This document shows positions 38,878-47,898 of a stretch of 64,000 bases of DNA, in pieces. Position numbers and translations under genes: made by a program. Every line of letters starts with the position of its first letter. Position 1 is the first letter of the stretch. This DNA comes from Paraburkholderia fungorum (GTDB lineage Bacteria; Pseudomonadota; Gammaproteobacteria; Burkholderiales; Burkholderiaceae): contig NZ_FNKP01000001.1 in NCBI RefSeq assembly GCF_900099835.1, positions 434,001-498,000 on the forward strand. The letters are read 5' to 3'. The notes under the pieces were generated by a model, which saw nothing but the letters and a program-made list of their open reading frames with translations, was not told the origin of the DNA and did no database searches.

Positions 38878-39648
38878 TTAGCCGACGAATGCTTTTTCGA
38901 CAACATAGTGACCCGGCGAATTGTTGCTGCCTTCCTCGAAACCGAGGTCGTCGAGCAGTTTGCGGGTGTCGCGCAGCATGTGCGGGCTGCCGCAAAGCAT
39001 CACGCGGTCGTTTTCGAGCGAGAAGCCCGGCACGCCGAGGTCGGCGAACAGCTTTTCGGTTTCGATCAGCTCGGTGATGCGGCCGCGGTTCTGGAACGCT
39101 TCGCGTGTGACCGTCGGGTAATACAGCAGCTTTTCCTGGACCAGTTCGCCGAGGTGCTCGTGCGCCGGCAGGTGGTCGGTGATGTATTCCTTGTACGCGA
39201 GTTCGTCGACGAAACGGCAGGTGTGCGTGAGCACTACGCGCTCGTAACGGTCGTAAATGTCCGGATCTTTAATGATCGACATGAACGGCGCGAGGCCCGT
39301 GCCCGTGGACAGCAGCCACAGCGTCTTGCCCGGCAGCAGGTTGTCGGCCATCAGCGTGCCGACCGGCTTCTTGCCGATCAGGACTTCGTCGCCGACCTTC
39401 AGGTGCTGCAGACGCGACGTAAGCGGACCGTCCTGCACCTTGATGCTCAGGAATTCGAGATGTTCTTCGTAGTTCGCACTGGCGAGGCTATAAGCGCGGA
39501 TCAGCGGCTTGCCGTCGACTTCGAGGCCCACCATCGTGAACTGGCCGTTTTCGAAACGGAACCCCGGGTCGCGCGTGCAGGTGAAGCTGAAAAGCGTATC
39601 GGTCCAGTGATGGACGCTCAGGACGGTTTGTGAATTCAGGTTGCTCAT
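38878..39648 (-). CDS. fpr: Ferredoxin/flavodoxin-NADP reductase
   Basis: The 256-residue bacterial-type FPR moves electrons between NADPH and ferredoxin or flavodoxin. The FAD motif RAYSLAS, the NADP-binding GTGLAPFMSI and the C-terminal VVEKAFVG (bacterial subclass tail) are visible. The ATG at 39648 starts MSNLNSQTVL; the frame extends upstream to 39708 but is not protein-like. It is monocistronic with its own terminator. Confidence 0.95.
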   Translation of the reverse strand: MSNLNSQTVLSVHHWTDTLFSFTCTRDPGFRFENGQFTMVGLEVDGKPLIRAYSLASANYEEHLEFLSIKVQDGPLTSRLQHLKVGDEVLIGKKPVGTLMADNLLPGKTLWLLSTGTGLAPFMSIIKDPDIYDRYERVVLTHTCRFVDELAYKEYITDHLPAHEHLGELVQEKLLYYPTVTREAFQNRGRITELIETEKLFADLGVPGFSLENDRVMLCGSPHMLRDTRKLLDDLGFEEGSNNSPGHYVVEKAFVG

Positions 39649-40394
39649 GGCTTCTTGGATAGTGCGAAAACAAAGGCGGCCAGTCGTTGGAGCCGGCCGG
39701 CACGGCAAGGGCGATGCTGCGCTAACCCGTGGTCGGGAGTCACGCGCAATCCGCTATTTTACCGCGCTCGCTGGCTGGAGGCTTGCGACGCGGCGATTGA
39801 GCGTGTGATGCGGGTTGCCGGACCTGGAAGCGGCGGCGCCGGCTAGCGATTCAGGCGGGCGTCGCGAAGTACATCGGCGGGAGTGCTGCCGCGCTTCAGC
39901 AGGGGTACGGCGATCGGCGAAAACCGCGCTGGGCGGTTGCGATCGGCTGCCTGGCAGACGCCGTAAAGGCACGCCGCGTGGGCAACATTTTCAGGATGAT
40001 ACCGAAACGCGGCGTGCACTGCAGCATTGACCCTGCTGATAAAACTGGCAAATGGGAATGCGGTGCGGGGTGGCGGGGGAGTGCGGGGCGGTGGCGCGGC
40101 GAGGGATTCGGAAGGCGGAGGAGTCGATTTTTGGTACACAGAAGCTAGTTCGGCTTGATGAAGGTTTCTCAAATACGCCGTTGATAACGGATTTTTAGCG
40201 ATCTCTTATCCGTTCACTCTGAGATGTATAAAGCGTGCTGACATGTGACAAGAGACAGATGGCAAATGCGACGCACACGGTTGTCTGCCGATTTGTGGAA
40301 GCCAAGGCGGCAAACAGAACCTTGCCGCCTCGACTCAAACACTTTCACTGCATTTCACGCGTCTGGCGAAATTCAAGCGAGCTAAACCAACCCG
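39649..40394. other. Gene-poor region between fpr and the ABC importer
   Basis: A 109-codon minus-strand frame (39843-40172) has mixed codon use: good in its second half (RFSPIAVPLLKRGSTPADVLRDARLNR) and Pro-rich and poor in its first. It may be a remnant. A 9-bp perfect inverted repeat (AGGCGGCAA / TTGCCGCCT, 40305-40330) lies 65 bp past the end of the importer operon and may mark its 3' end. Confidence 0.35.
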
Positions 40395-41354
40395 TCAAGC
40401 CGCCGCAACCACCCGCTTCTTGCCGCGCTGCTTCAACACCCGAGCCTGCAACACGATCACCAGCAGCAGGAACACGCCGCGAATCACCGACTGCCAGTAA
40501 GCCGACAAGCTGATAAACCCCAGTCCGTTCTCGAAGTTCAGCAGGTTGAACACAAGCCCGAGCAGCAGCACGCCGGCAATCGTCATCGCGACCGAACCTT
40601 CGCCGCCGGTCAGCAGCGTGCCGCCCAGCACCACCGCCGAAATCGCGAACAGCTCCCAGCCGACGCCCTCGTTCGGCTGCCCCGCGCCAAATTGCGCGGC
40701 GAGGATCACGCCCGCCATGCCCGCCAGCAAACCGCTCACCGCGTAAGCCAGCACCAGAGTCCGGTCGACGTTCAAGCCCATCAGCCGCGCCGCTTCCTCG
40801 CTGCCGCCGATCGCGAGCGAATGTCGTCCGAAACGCGTGCTGCGCAGTGCCAGCCAGCCGGCCACCGCCGCGACGACCGCGACGATCCCGGGAATCGGCA
40901 GGCCGAACAGATCGCCTTGTCCGAAGTTGCCGAAATTCGAGTCCGACGCGATCGACACCGCGTCGTTCTTGCCCAGCAGCAGCGCGACGCCGTGCGCGCC
41001 GAGACTGGTCGCGAGCGTCACGATAAATGGCAGGATCTTGAGCCGCGTGATGATCAGCCCGTTGAGCACGCCGACCGCGAGTCCTGCAACGCAGCCCGCT
41101 ACGACCGCGGCCAGGCCGCCGTACGGGCTCGCCAGTGCCGCGACGACGCTCGCCAGAGCCGCCACCGTGCCGACCGACAGATCGATACCGCCGGTAATGA
41201 TCACGAACGCCATGCCGATGGAGATCAGCGCGAACATCGAGTTGTAGCGCCAGAATGACGTGATGTTGTACGCCGAGCCGAAATGGTCATAGCGCACGAG
41301 GCCGAAGATAACCAGCGCGGCCAGCGCAACCAGGATAGGAAGATTCTTTTTCAT
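40395..41354 (-). CDS. yjfF: Sugar ABC importer permease, YjfF type
   Basis: A 319-residue membrane component of the carbohydrate uptake family 2 (RbsC-like). It has the typical ITGGIDLSVG segment (about 54-63), GRRxxAIGG-like loop GRHSLAIGGSEEAARL and about ten hydrophobic helices. It is the second permease of the operon, after ytfT (30 bp gap). The E. coli homologue helps import galactofuranose; the sugar here may differ. Confidence 0.85.
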   Translation of the reverse strand: MKKNLPILVALAALVIFGLVRYDHFGSAYNITSFWRYNSMFALISIGMAFVIITGGIDLSVGTVAALASVVAALASPYGGLAAVVAGCVAGLAVGVLNGLIITRLKILPFIVTLATSLGAHGVALLLGKNDAVSIASDSNFGNFGQGDLFGLPIPGIVAVVAAVAGWLALRSTRFGRHSLAIGGSEEAARLMGLNVDRTLVLAYAVSGLLAGMAGVILAAQFGAGQPNEGVGWELFAISAVVLGGTLLTGGEGSVAMTIAGVLLLGLVFNLLNFENGLGFISLSAYWQSVIRGVFLLLVIVLQARVLKQRGKKRVVAAA

Positions 41355-41384
41355 CGCATCGAGTCCAGAAGTGTCCTTGAGGCG

Positions 41385-42422
41385 TCAGCGCGAGCGCCGC
41401 TGCACATAAACCGCCGCGACGATGATGCCGGCCTTCACCACGAGTGCCGCCGCATCGGGAATGCCGTGCGCGAGCAGCGTGTAACGCAGCAACTGGATGA
41501 TCAGCGCGCCGATCAGCGTGCCGCCGATATACGCCTTGCCGCCCGTCAACGCCGTGCCGCCAACCGCCACCGCTGCAATCGCATCGAGTTCGACGCCGAG
41601 GCCGACCACGTTCGCATCGGACGACGAATTCACCGAGATCGAGATCAGCCCGGCCAGACCCGCCAAAGCCGCGCACAACGTGTACGCGATCAGCTTGATG
41701 GTGGCAGTCGGCACGCCGCACAGATACGCGGCCTTTTCGTTGCCGCCGGTGATCAGCAGGTATTGGCCGAACAGCGTCTTGCGAACCACCCACACGAACA
41801 GCGCGACCAGCGCCAGCATCAGCAGAACCTGGAAGGGCACGCCCGCGACCTTGCCGAGCGCGATCCACTGGAATGCGGGCGTGTTGAACGCCTGCAGGCT
41901 GCCGTCGGTGACGACCTGCGCGATCCCGCGTCCGGCGATGAACAGCACCAGCGTTGCGACAATCGGCTGAACGGCCAGCCTCGTCACCAGAAAGCCGTTA
42001 AACACGCCGCACAGCGCCGCGGCCAGCACCGGCAGCACGAAGGCGAGCGCGATCCCGCCGGGCCCCGCGATGTTCAGGAACAGCATCGGCGCGAGCGCAC
42101 CGGAGATCGCCATCGACGCGCCCACCGACAGATCGATCCCGCCTGTCGCCACCACCAGCGTCATGCCGATGCCGACGATCACGATCGTCACCACCTGCGT
42201 CATGTTGACGTTGAAGGTTTGCAGCGACCAGAAGTGCGGCGTGAAGATCAGGTTGAACAGCACCATCGCGAGCAACACGATGACTTCGCGCTGCATCGCG
42301 AGATGCCGCCATTTCTGCACCGTGCTCGACGATTTGGTGCGGGTCGCGCTGGCCGGCGACGAACCGCTGTCGACCTGGCGCCCTTCGGGTTGCAGTGTTT
42401 CGGTATGCAGCTTAAGCGCCAT
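41385..42422 (-). CDS. ytfT: Sugar ABC importer permease, YtfT type
   Basis: The 345-residue permease has a polar N-terminal tail of about 45 residues and RbsC-like helices with ATGGIDLSVGA (about 90-100) and GGNEKAAYLCG in the conserved loop. It overlaps the ATPase gene by 11 bp and precedes the YjfF-type permease. The pair of different permeases with one ATPase is the YtfQRT-YjfF arrangement. Confidence 0.85.
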   Translation of the reverse strand: MALKLHTETLQPEGRQVDSGSSPASATRTKSSSTVQKWRHLAMQREVIVLLAMVLFNLIFTPHFWSLQTFNVNMTQVVTIVIVGIGMTLVVATGGIDLSVGASMAISGALAPMLFLNIAGPGGIALAFVLPVLAAALCGVFNGFLVTRLAVQPIVATLVLFIAGRGIAQVVTDGSLQAFNTPAFQWIALGKVAGVPFQVLLMLALVALFVWVVRKTLFGQYLLITGGNEKAAYLCGVPTATIKLIAYTLCAALAGLAGLISISVNSSSDANVVGLGVELDAIAAVAVGGTALTGGKAYIGGTLIGALIIQLLRYTLLAHGIPDAAALVVKAGIIVAAVYVQRRSR

Positions 42423-44046
42423 GACGGTCGCCCTCCAACGCGTCTTCGATATGGGCGGCGTTTGCCGTTTGCGCGGCTTCGGCCAGTTGCGAATGACCTT
42501 CGCTGCCGTACGCGATCGCGTCCATGATCGTGGTCTCGCTCATGTCGGCGCCATTCAGTTCGGCGACCGTGCGGCCGTCGCGGATCACCACCGCGCGGTC
42601 GGCCACGGCGGTCAACTCTTCGAGTTCGGACGCGGACAGCAGCACCGCGAGTCCGGCGTCGCGCAATTCGCGGACGATCTTCGCCACGTCCGCTTTCGCG
42701 CCGACGTCGATACCGCGCGTCGGTTCATCGAGCAGCAGCAGCGACGGTTCGGCGGCGAGCCAGCGCGCCAGCAAAACCTTCTGCTGATTGCCGCCCGACA
42801 GTTCGCGGATCGGTTGATCGGCGGAACGCAGTTTGATGCCGAGCGACGTGATGAAACGGTCGACAATCGCCTGCTGTTTCTTCACATCGACGACGCCGTT
42901 TTTCGCCAGCGTGCGCAGACAAACCAGCGTGAGGTTGTCGCGCACCGACAGTTCGGGGACGATGCCTTCGCCCTTGCGGTCTTCGGTGAGATAGGCGAGG
43001 CCGCGCGCGATCGCGTCTTGCGGCGACTTCAGCGCGACCGCTTCGCCGCCGATCGACAGCGAGCCTTGCTCGAGCGGATCGGCGCCGAACATCAGCCGCA
43101 TGGTTTCGGTGCGGCCCGAGCCGAGCAGACCGGCGAGACCGACTGCCTCGCCTGCATGCACGGCGAGCGACACGTCGTTCACTTTCGGATGCGCGCTCAG
43201 GTTGGCGGCGGCAATCGCCTGCTTGCCGCGTCGCGCGAGGTTCGCTTCGCGCGACGCGGTGTCTTCCTGCACGACGGCGGCGAGCGTGCGGCCGAGCATC
43301 GTCGTGACGAGTTGCAGCTTGTCCATCTCGGCCATCGTGCTTTGCGCGACCGTCTGACCGTCGCGCATCACCGTGACGCGGTCACACAGTGCGTAAAGCT
43401 CGTCGAGCCGGTGCGACACGAAGATCACCGCGCGGCCGTCGTCGCGCAGCTTGCGCACCACGGTGAACAACAGTTCCACTTCGCGTTCGTCGAGCGACGA
43501 CGTGGACTCGTCCATGATGACCATCTTCGCGTCCGACGACACCGCGCGCGCCAGCGCCACCATCTGCTGGATCGCGGTCGAATAGCGGCCAACCGGTTTC
43601 TTCACGTCGATCTGCAAACCGAATGATTCGAGCAAAGCGCTGGCGCGTTGCTGCACCGCGCGCCAGTCGATCAGACCGTAACGGCGCGGCTCGCGTCCGA
43701 GAAAAATGTTTTCCGCGACCGAGCGAAACGGCACCAGGTTGATCTCCTGATAAATCGTGCTGATGCCCGCTTCACGCGCCTGCTTCGGCGTGCGGAAATC
43801 GACTTCGCGGCCCTCGAAGCGTACGCTGCCCGACCCGCGTCGATATGCGCCGGTCAGGATCTTGATCATCGTGGATTTGCCCGCGCCGTTCTGGCCGATC
43901 AGCGCGTGAACTTCGCCTGCTGCGACGCTCAGATTCGCGCCACGCAAAGCGGGTACGCCGCCGAAGCTGATGCCGATATCCTGCATCTCGAGCAGCGGCG
44001 AACGGTTAAGGGGGGAGTGTGGCGTCTGCGTGCCGGATTCCGTCAC
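42412..44046 (-). CDS. ytfR: Sugar ABC importer ATPase, YtfR type
   Basis: The 544-residue ATPase has two ABC domains in one chain, as in RbsA-type importers. The first has Walker A GQNGAGKST and a YSTAIQQMVALARA signature. The second has a degenerate Walker A (GLLGSGRTE) and signature LSGGNQQKVLLARW. The GTG at 44046 has GGAGG 7 nt upstream and gives MTESGTQTPHS as N-terminus. It follows the binding-protein gene after 262 bp with two hairpins. Confidence 0.88.
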   Translation of the reverse strand: MTESGTQTPHSPLNRSPLLEMQDIGISFGGVPALRGANLSVAAGEVHALIGQNGAGKSTMIKILTGAYRRGSGSVRFEGREVDFRTPKQAREAGISTIYQEINLVPFRSVAENIFLGREPRRYGLIDWRAVQQRASALLESFGLQIDVKKPVGRYSTAIQQMVALARAVSSDAKMVIMDESTSSLDEREVELLFTVVRKLRDDGRAVIFVSHRLDELYALCDRVTVMRDGQTVAQSTMAEMDKLQLVTTMLGRTLAAVVQEDTASREANLARRGKQAIAAANLSAHPKVNDVSLAVHAGEAVGLAGLLGSGRTETMRLMFGADPLEQGSLSIGGEAVALKSPQDAIARGLAYLTEDRKGEGIVPELSVRDNLTLVCLRTLAKNGVVDVKKQQAIVDRFITSLGIKLRSADQPIRELSGGNQQKVLLARWLAAEPSLLLLDEPTRGIDVGAKADVAKIVRELRDAGLAVLLSASELEELTAVADRAVVIRDGRTVAELNGADMSETTIMDAIAYGSEGHSQLAEAAQTANAAHIEDALEGDRHGA

Positions 44047-44174
44047 GGGGTGTCCTCCTGATGCGGTGCTGCGTGTGCTGCACGGGCAAATTGCCGTGCA
44101 CGTCCGGACTCGATGCAGGGGCGTCTCAGATCGTCGTCGGATCGTGAGTCGGATCATGTTACGCCGCATAAAAG

Positions 44175-44264
44175 CGAAGCGACGGTCCGTGCAATCACGG
44201 GCGCGTCGCTTCGAACCCTTCCCGTCACCCGCTTCCCGAGGAGACGGTTGTCAAAGCGGGTGAC
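44175..44264. promoter_or_regulatory. Two tandem hairpins between binding protein and ATPase genes
   Basis: Perfect inverted repeats CGAAGCGAC / GTCGCTTCG (44175-44213) and GTCACCCGCTT / AAGCGGGTGAC (44224-44264) sit in the 262-bp gap. Such elements usually protect the upstream transcript end, so the binding protein is made in excess over the membrane parts. Confidence 0.55.
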
Positions 44265-44308
44265 TTTCCTGCTGCAACGCTTCTCTACAGCTGATCGTGG
44301 CTAGTCGA

Positions 44309-45328
44309 TCAATAGCCGTACTGCATGTTCTGCTGGACGTTGTCCTTGTCGTAGAACTTGTCGGACACCTTGACCCACGTCGGGATCTTTTCACCCTTCG
44401 CATAACGCTGGGCGACGTCGCAGGCGAGCGGGCCGAAGAACGGGCTCGACTGCACGCTCGCGCCGAGTTCGCCGGCGGCGATGGCGTCCATGCCGCCCTT
44501 GGTGCCGTCGATCGTCACGACCTGGATGTCCTTGCCCGGCTGCTTGCCCGCAGCCTTGATCGCGGCGATCGCACCGAGCGCCATTTCGTCGTTATGTGCG
44601 TAGACCGCGGTCACGTCCGGGTGTGCCTGCAACAGCGTTTCCATCACCTGACGACCCTTGTCGCGTGCGAAGTCGCCGCTTTGCGAAGCGATGATCGTCA
44701 TGCCGGGATTCTTCGCGACGACTTCGTCGAAGCCCTTCTTGCGATCGTTCGCCGCCGACGCGCCGGTCGTGCCTTCCAGTTCGATGATCTTCGCCTTGCC
44801 GCCGGTCGCTTTCACGAGCCAGTCGGCTGCGCGATGGCCCTGATCGATGAAGTCCGAGCCGATGAACGTGATGTAGTCGCGGCCCGCCTTCGCCACCGAC
44901 TGATCGACGTCACGGTCGACCAGGATCACCGGAATGCCGGCCTTCTTGGCTTGCAGAACGATCGGTGCGAGCGGCTTTTCTTCGCGCGGCGGGAACACCA
45001 GCAGATCGACGTGCTGCGCGATCATGCTCTGGATGTCCGAGACCTGTTTGGAGTTTGAGCCGTTGGCGTCGGTCATCACGACCTGCCAGCCGCACTTCGC
45101 GGCGACGTCCTTGAACGACTTGGTTTCCGCGAGACGCCACGGGTTGTTGCTTTCGGTCTGCGCGAAGCCGACCTTCAGCGGGGTCTTGGTCGCCAGTTTG
45201 GGCAATCCGTCGTCGGCGTGCGCGGTGGCGACGCCGAGACCGATTGCGAGTGCCAGCAGCGAACCTGCCAGCGGACGAATCTGATGCTTGCGCGCGAGTT
45301 TGCGCGACTGCGTATTGAGCGACGCCAT
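44309..45328 (-). CDS. ytfQ: Periplasmic sugar-binding protein, YtfQ type
   Basis: The 339-residue protein has a signal peptide with a basic N-region (RKLARKHQIR) and cleavage near ATAHA-DD. The type I periplasmic fold shows DVLVFPP-like LLVFPPRE, VDRDVD and the family segment IELEGTTGASAANDRKKGF, which closely parallels E. coli YtfQ. The ATG at 45328 follows GGAGGAAG. It is the first importer gene, transcribed from the region next to the lacI-type gene. Confidence 0.9.
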   Translation of the reverse strand: MASLNTQSRKLARKHQIRPLAGSLLALAIGLGVATAHADDGLPKLATKTPLKVGFAQTESNNPWRLAETKSFKDVAAKCGWQVVMTDANGSNSKQVSDIQSMIAQHVDLLVFPPREEKPLAPIVLQAKKAGIPVILVDRDVDQSVAKAGRDYITFIGSDFIDQGHRAADWLVKATGGKAKIIELEGTTGASAANDRKKGFDEVVAKNPGMTIIASQSGDFARDKGRQVMETLLQAHPDVTAVYAHNDEMALGAIAAIKAAGKQPGKDIQVVTIDGTKGGMDAIAAGELGASVQSSPFFGPLACDVAQRYAKGEKIPTWVKVSDKFYDKDNVQQNMQYGY

Positions 45329-45441
45329 GTCTTCCTCCAGTACCTGGTGAGGTAGGTGTGTATTTGCTTTTTGTGTTTCTTTGCCGGCCGCGTTTTCTGC
45401 TGACCGGACGTGCCGATTATTCCACCCGGAATTATTATCGG

Positions 45442-46524
45442 TCAATCACTAATAATATTAATTATTGGCTTTTTTGCCTCGGTAATTACCCTGACCGACG
45501 CGCGTTCGACCAGCGGACCATCGAGCTTGACCATCCGGTGACGCACCGGCGCACCGGCCGACCGGTTGTGTTCTTCCTGCAGCAGGGTTTCGACGGCCCA
45601 GCGCCCCAGTTCATAGTTCGGGAGCACGACGGTCGATAGCGGCGGGTGCGTGTGACGGGCGATTTCCTGGTCGTCGTAACCGAGCACCGACACGTCTTCG
45701 GGCACGCGCAAGCCGAGTTGCTTCAGCGCTTCGATTGCGCCGATCGCGGTCAGGTCGTTCGCGCAGAAAATCGCGGTGGGCGGGTTGGCTTCGCGCATCA
45801 GCGAGAGCGTCAGTTCGAAGCCGAGGCCGGAACTCCAGTCGCCGTCGCGCACGAGTTCCGGTGCGTAAGGCAGGTCGGCGGTGGCGAGCGCGGTGCGATA
45901 GCCTTTGAGACGATCTTTCGACGCATCCTGCCAGGGTTCGCCGTTGATAAACCCGATCCGTCGATGCCCCGATTGCAGCAGGTAATCGGTCGCGAGATGA
46001 CCGCCCGCAGCCTCCGCCGGAACGACCGACGAAAACCCGCCGTCGCCCGTGTAGCAGTTCAGCAGCACGGTCGGAATCTGCGACAGCGCGGCGGGCGGCG
46101 TCACCTTGCGCGTGTAGACCGTCGCGTAGATCACGCCGAACACGTGCGGATTCGCGAGCACCGTGTCGAGCACCTGCTTCTCGATGTCGGCGTTGCCGTG
46201 CGTCGAGTAGACCGCCAGCATTTTGCCGGCCGCATAAGCGGCGTCGCGTGCACCGTCGGCATTTACCACGGGATGCGGGCTGGTGGAAATTTCATCGGCG
46301 AGATAGACGATCAGATTGCGTTCGTCGGTCGATGTCGCGACCGGTTCGCGCAGCGACAGCCGGTAGCCGAGATCGTGCGCGGCCTTCAGCACCTTGTTGC
46401 GGGTGGCCTCGGAGAACTTCGCGCCGGTCGCGTTGTTCAGGACCAGCGAGACAGTGGATTGCGACACGCCAGTGAGTTTGGCGATGTCGGTCATGGTCGG
46501 ACGGCGTTGAGTCGATTTTTTCAT
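45442..46524 (-). CDS. LacI-family transcriptional repressor
   Basis: The 360-residue regulator has a LacI helix-turn-helix (TMTDIAKLTGVSQSTVSLVLNNATGAKFSEATRNKVL) and a periplasmic-binding-protein-like effector domain. The ATG at 46524 (MKKSTQRRP) is the natural start. It lies between the importer and the mutarotase gene and probably controls both. The last codons overlap an AT-rich operator-like motif. The inducer is presumably the imported sugar or a derivative. Confidence 0.92.
   Translation of the reverse strand: MKKSTQRRPTMTDIAKLTGVSQSTVSLVLNNATGAKFSEATRNKVLKAAHDLGYRLSLREPVATSTDERNLIVYLADEISTSPHPVVNADGARDAAYAAGKMLAVYSTHGNADIEKQVLDTVLANPHVFGVIYATVYTRKVTPPAALSQIPTVLLNCYTGDGGFSSVVPAEAAGGHLATDYLLQSGHRRIGFINGEPWQDASKDRLKGYRTALATADLPYAPELVRDGDWSSGLGFELTLSLMREANPPTAIFCANDLTAIGAIEALKQLGLRVPEDVSVLGYDDQEIARHTHPPLSTVVLPNYELGRWAVETLLQEEHNRSAGAPVRHRMVKLDGPLVERASVRVITEAKKPIINIISD
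45448..45460. promoter_or_regulatory. Candidate LacI-type operator, copy 1
   Basis: ACTAATAATATTA lies over the 3' end of the repressor gene and just upstream of ytfQ. A distal inverted arm ATTATTA occurs at 45431-45437. The 11-mer ACTAATAATAT recurs twice more beyond the repressor start. Confidence 0.45.
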
Positions 46525-46592
46525 TGTGCGGGCCGCGCGGTAGCGGCGCAAAAGCGGGAGCATGCCGTAGGCATCGTGATGGTGACGGTACC

Positions 46593-46603
46593 ACTAATAA
46601 TAT
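46593..46603. promoter_or_regulatory. Candidate LacI-type operator, copy 2
   Basis: ACTAATAATAT, an exact match to the motif next to ytfQ, lies 69 bp upstream of the repressor start codon. Confidence 0.45.
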
Positions 46604-46675
46604 GCGCGCGGCAACGCGCGCTAACCCGCCATTTGGGACTTTTCTGCACACGTGGATAGGCCCGGTAAGACAAAT

Positions 46676-46691
46676 TTATTACTAATAATAT
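46676..46691. promoter_or_regulatory. Candidate LacI-type operator, copy 3
   Basis: This copy includes a perfect palindrome TTATTA-C-TAATAA (46676-46688) continued as ACTAATAATAT. It lies about 140 bp upstream of the mutarotase gene, in the divergent promoter region. Confidence 0.5.
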
Positions 46692-46784
46692 TGACCAATG
46701 TGCTTTGGCGTGCGATTCTCGGTCGCGCGGACTTCGAAGGTCCGTCGGCTGCGCGCTGTGTGCGGCACGCAAAAGGAGACACCG

Positions 46785-46829
46785 ATGCGCGTATTTGCCG
46801 CCATCCGCCCGAGGCCACGCCTCTTCTGA
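46785..46829 (+). CDS. 14-codon leader ORF before the mutarotase gene
   Basis: An ATG with a strong ribosome binding site (AAAAGGAGACACCG) opens a 14-codon frame (MRVFAAIRPRPRLF) that stops 2 bp before the mutarotase ATG at 46832. The spacing would couple its translation to the downstream gene. The mutarotase start itself has no good ribosome binding site. Confidence 0.45.
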   Translation: MRVFAAIRPRPRLF

Positions 46830-46831
46830 CC

Positions 46832-47815
46832 ATGCGCGACGTTTCCTTGAATTCAATTCAACCGATTGCCACCGACCTCGCGTGGCTCGACGATCCCGTG
46901 ATTGCAGCCGGGCTCGTCACGCTGAAGGCCGGCGCGTTGCGGGCCGTGCTCGCTCCCGAAGTGGGCGGCGCGCTCGCGGCTTTTTACGAAGTCACACCCG
47001 ATGGTCCGCTGCACTGGCTGCGGCCCGCCGCACCGGAAGCATTCGCCGAGCGCGATCCGCTGAAGATGGCGAGTTTTCCGCTGTTCCCGTATTGCAACCG
47101 GATTCGCGACGCGCGTTTCGAGTTCGACGGCGCGACTATCGACCTGAGCGGCAACGACCTGCGTTTCGCGCATGCGCTGCATGGGAACGCGTGGAGGCAT
47201 CCGTGGCAGGTGGGCGCGCGCACGGAGCGCGCGGTGGAGCTGCATTTCGAGCACGAGCCGGACGTGCGCGAGCCGGGCGACTGGCCGTTCCGTTACCGGG
47301 CGCAGCAGCGCATCGAGTTGCGTGACGGGGCGCTGGTTATCACGATGTCCGCGCAGAACCTGGCTGAAGGGCCTATGCCGTTTGGGATGGGGCATCACCC
47401 GTACTATCCGCGCACCGCGCAGACGCGAGTGCATGCGAACGTGCAGGCGATGTGGCATGCCGACGCCGACGTGCTGCCGACGCATCTCGGTCCGCATCCC
47501 GCAGTCGACGCGTTGCGCGAAGGCATGTCCGCCGACGCATTCAACCTCGACAACAATTTCGCCAACTGGACGCGCGAGGCGGTGATTGCGTGGCCCGACG
47601 AACACCGTCAACTGACGATGACCGCCGATGCGCCGTTCGATCACATGGTGGTATTCGCGCCGGCCAACGATCCGCAACTGTGCGTGGAGCCGGTGACGAA
47701 CACGACGGATTCATTCAACACGGCGGGTCAGCGGGAACAGGTGGGCGGCTGTGTGTTGCAGCCGGGCGAGGAGATTGCCGCGACCTTGAAGTGGACACCG
47801 CAGCGGGCGGCGTAG
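46832..47815 (+). CDS. Galactose mutarotase-like aldose 1-epimerase
   Basis: The 327-residue protein belongs to the aldose 1-epimerase family that equilibrates alpha and beta sugar anomers. Visible motifs are FAHALHGNAWRHPW, GMGHHPYYPR (catalytic His region) and CVEPVTNTTDSFN (Glu region). Start at 46832 is chosen because it opens MRDVSLNSIQP in frame and is coupled to a short leader. An upstream strong-RBS ATG (46785) is in another frame. It is divergent from the LacI-type repressor and likely serves the imported sugar. Confidence 0.85.
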   Translation: MRDVSLNSIQPIATDLAWLDDPVIAAGLVTLKAGALRAVLAPEVGGALAAFYEVTPDGPLHWLRPAAPEAFAERDPLKMASFPLFPYCNRIRDARFEFDGATIDLSGNDLRFAHALHGNAWRHPWQVGARTERAVELHFEHEPDVREPGDWPFRYRAQQRIELRDGALVITMSAQNLAEGPMPFGMGHHPYYPRTAQTRVHANVQAMWHADADVLPTHLGPHPAVDALREGMSADAFNLDNNFANWTREAVIAWPDEHRQLTMTADAPFDHMVVFAPANDPQLCVEPVTNTTDSFNTAGQREQVGGCVLQPGEEIAATLKWTPQRAA

Positions 47816-47847
47816 TCGAGCGGTTTTTGTCGCTCGTTTGACAAGAA

Positions 47848-47880
47848 AAAGAGGCGGCCTGTGAAACTGGCCGCCTCTTT
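47848..47880. terminator. Bidirectional terminator between convergent genes
   Basis: A perfect 12-bp stem AAAGAGGCGGCC / GGCCGCCTCTTT with a 9-nt loop lies between the mutarotase stop and the nuclease stop and can serve both. Confidence 0.9.
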
Positions 47881-47898
47881 GCATTTAAAAGCCCTCGC

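Noticed and set aside
39843-40172. 109-codon minus-strand gene
   Set aside because: Only its second half has plausible codon use and no family is recognised; recorded as part of a gene-poor region instead.
46785-46831. Start of the mutarotase at the strong-RBS ATG 46785
   Set aside because: That ATG is in a different frame and reaches a stop after 14 codons.
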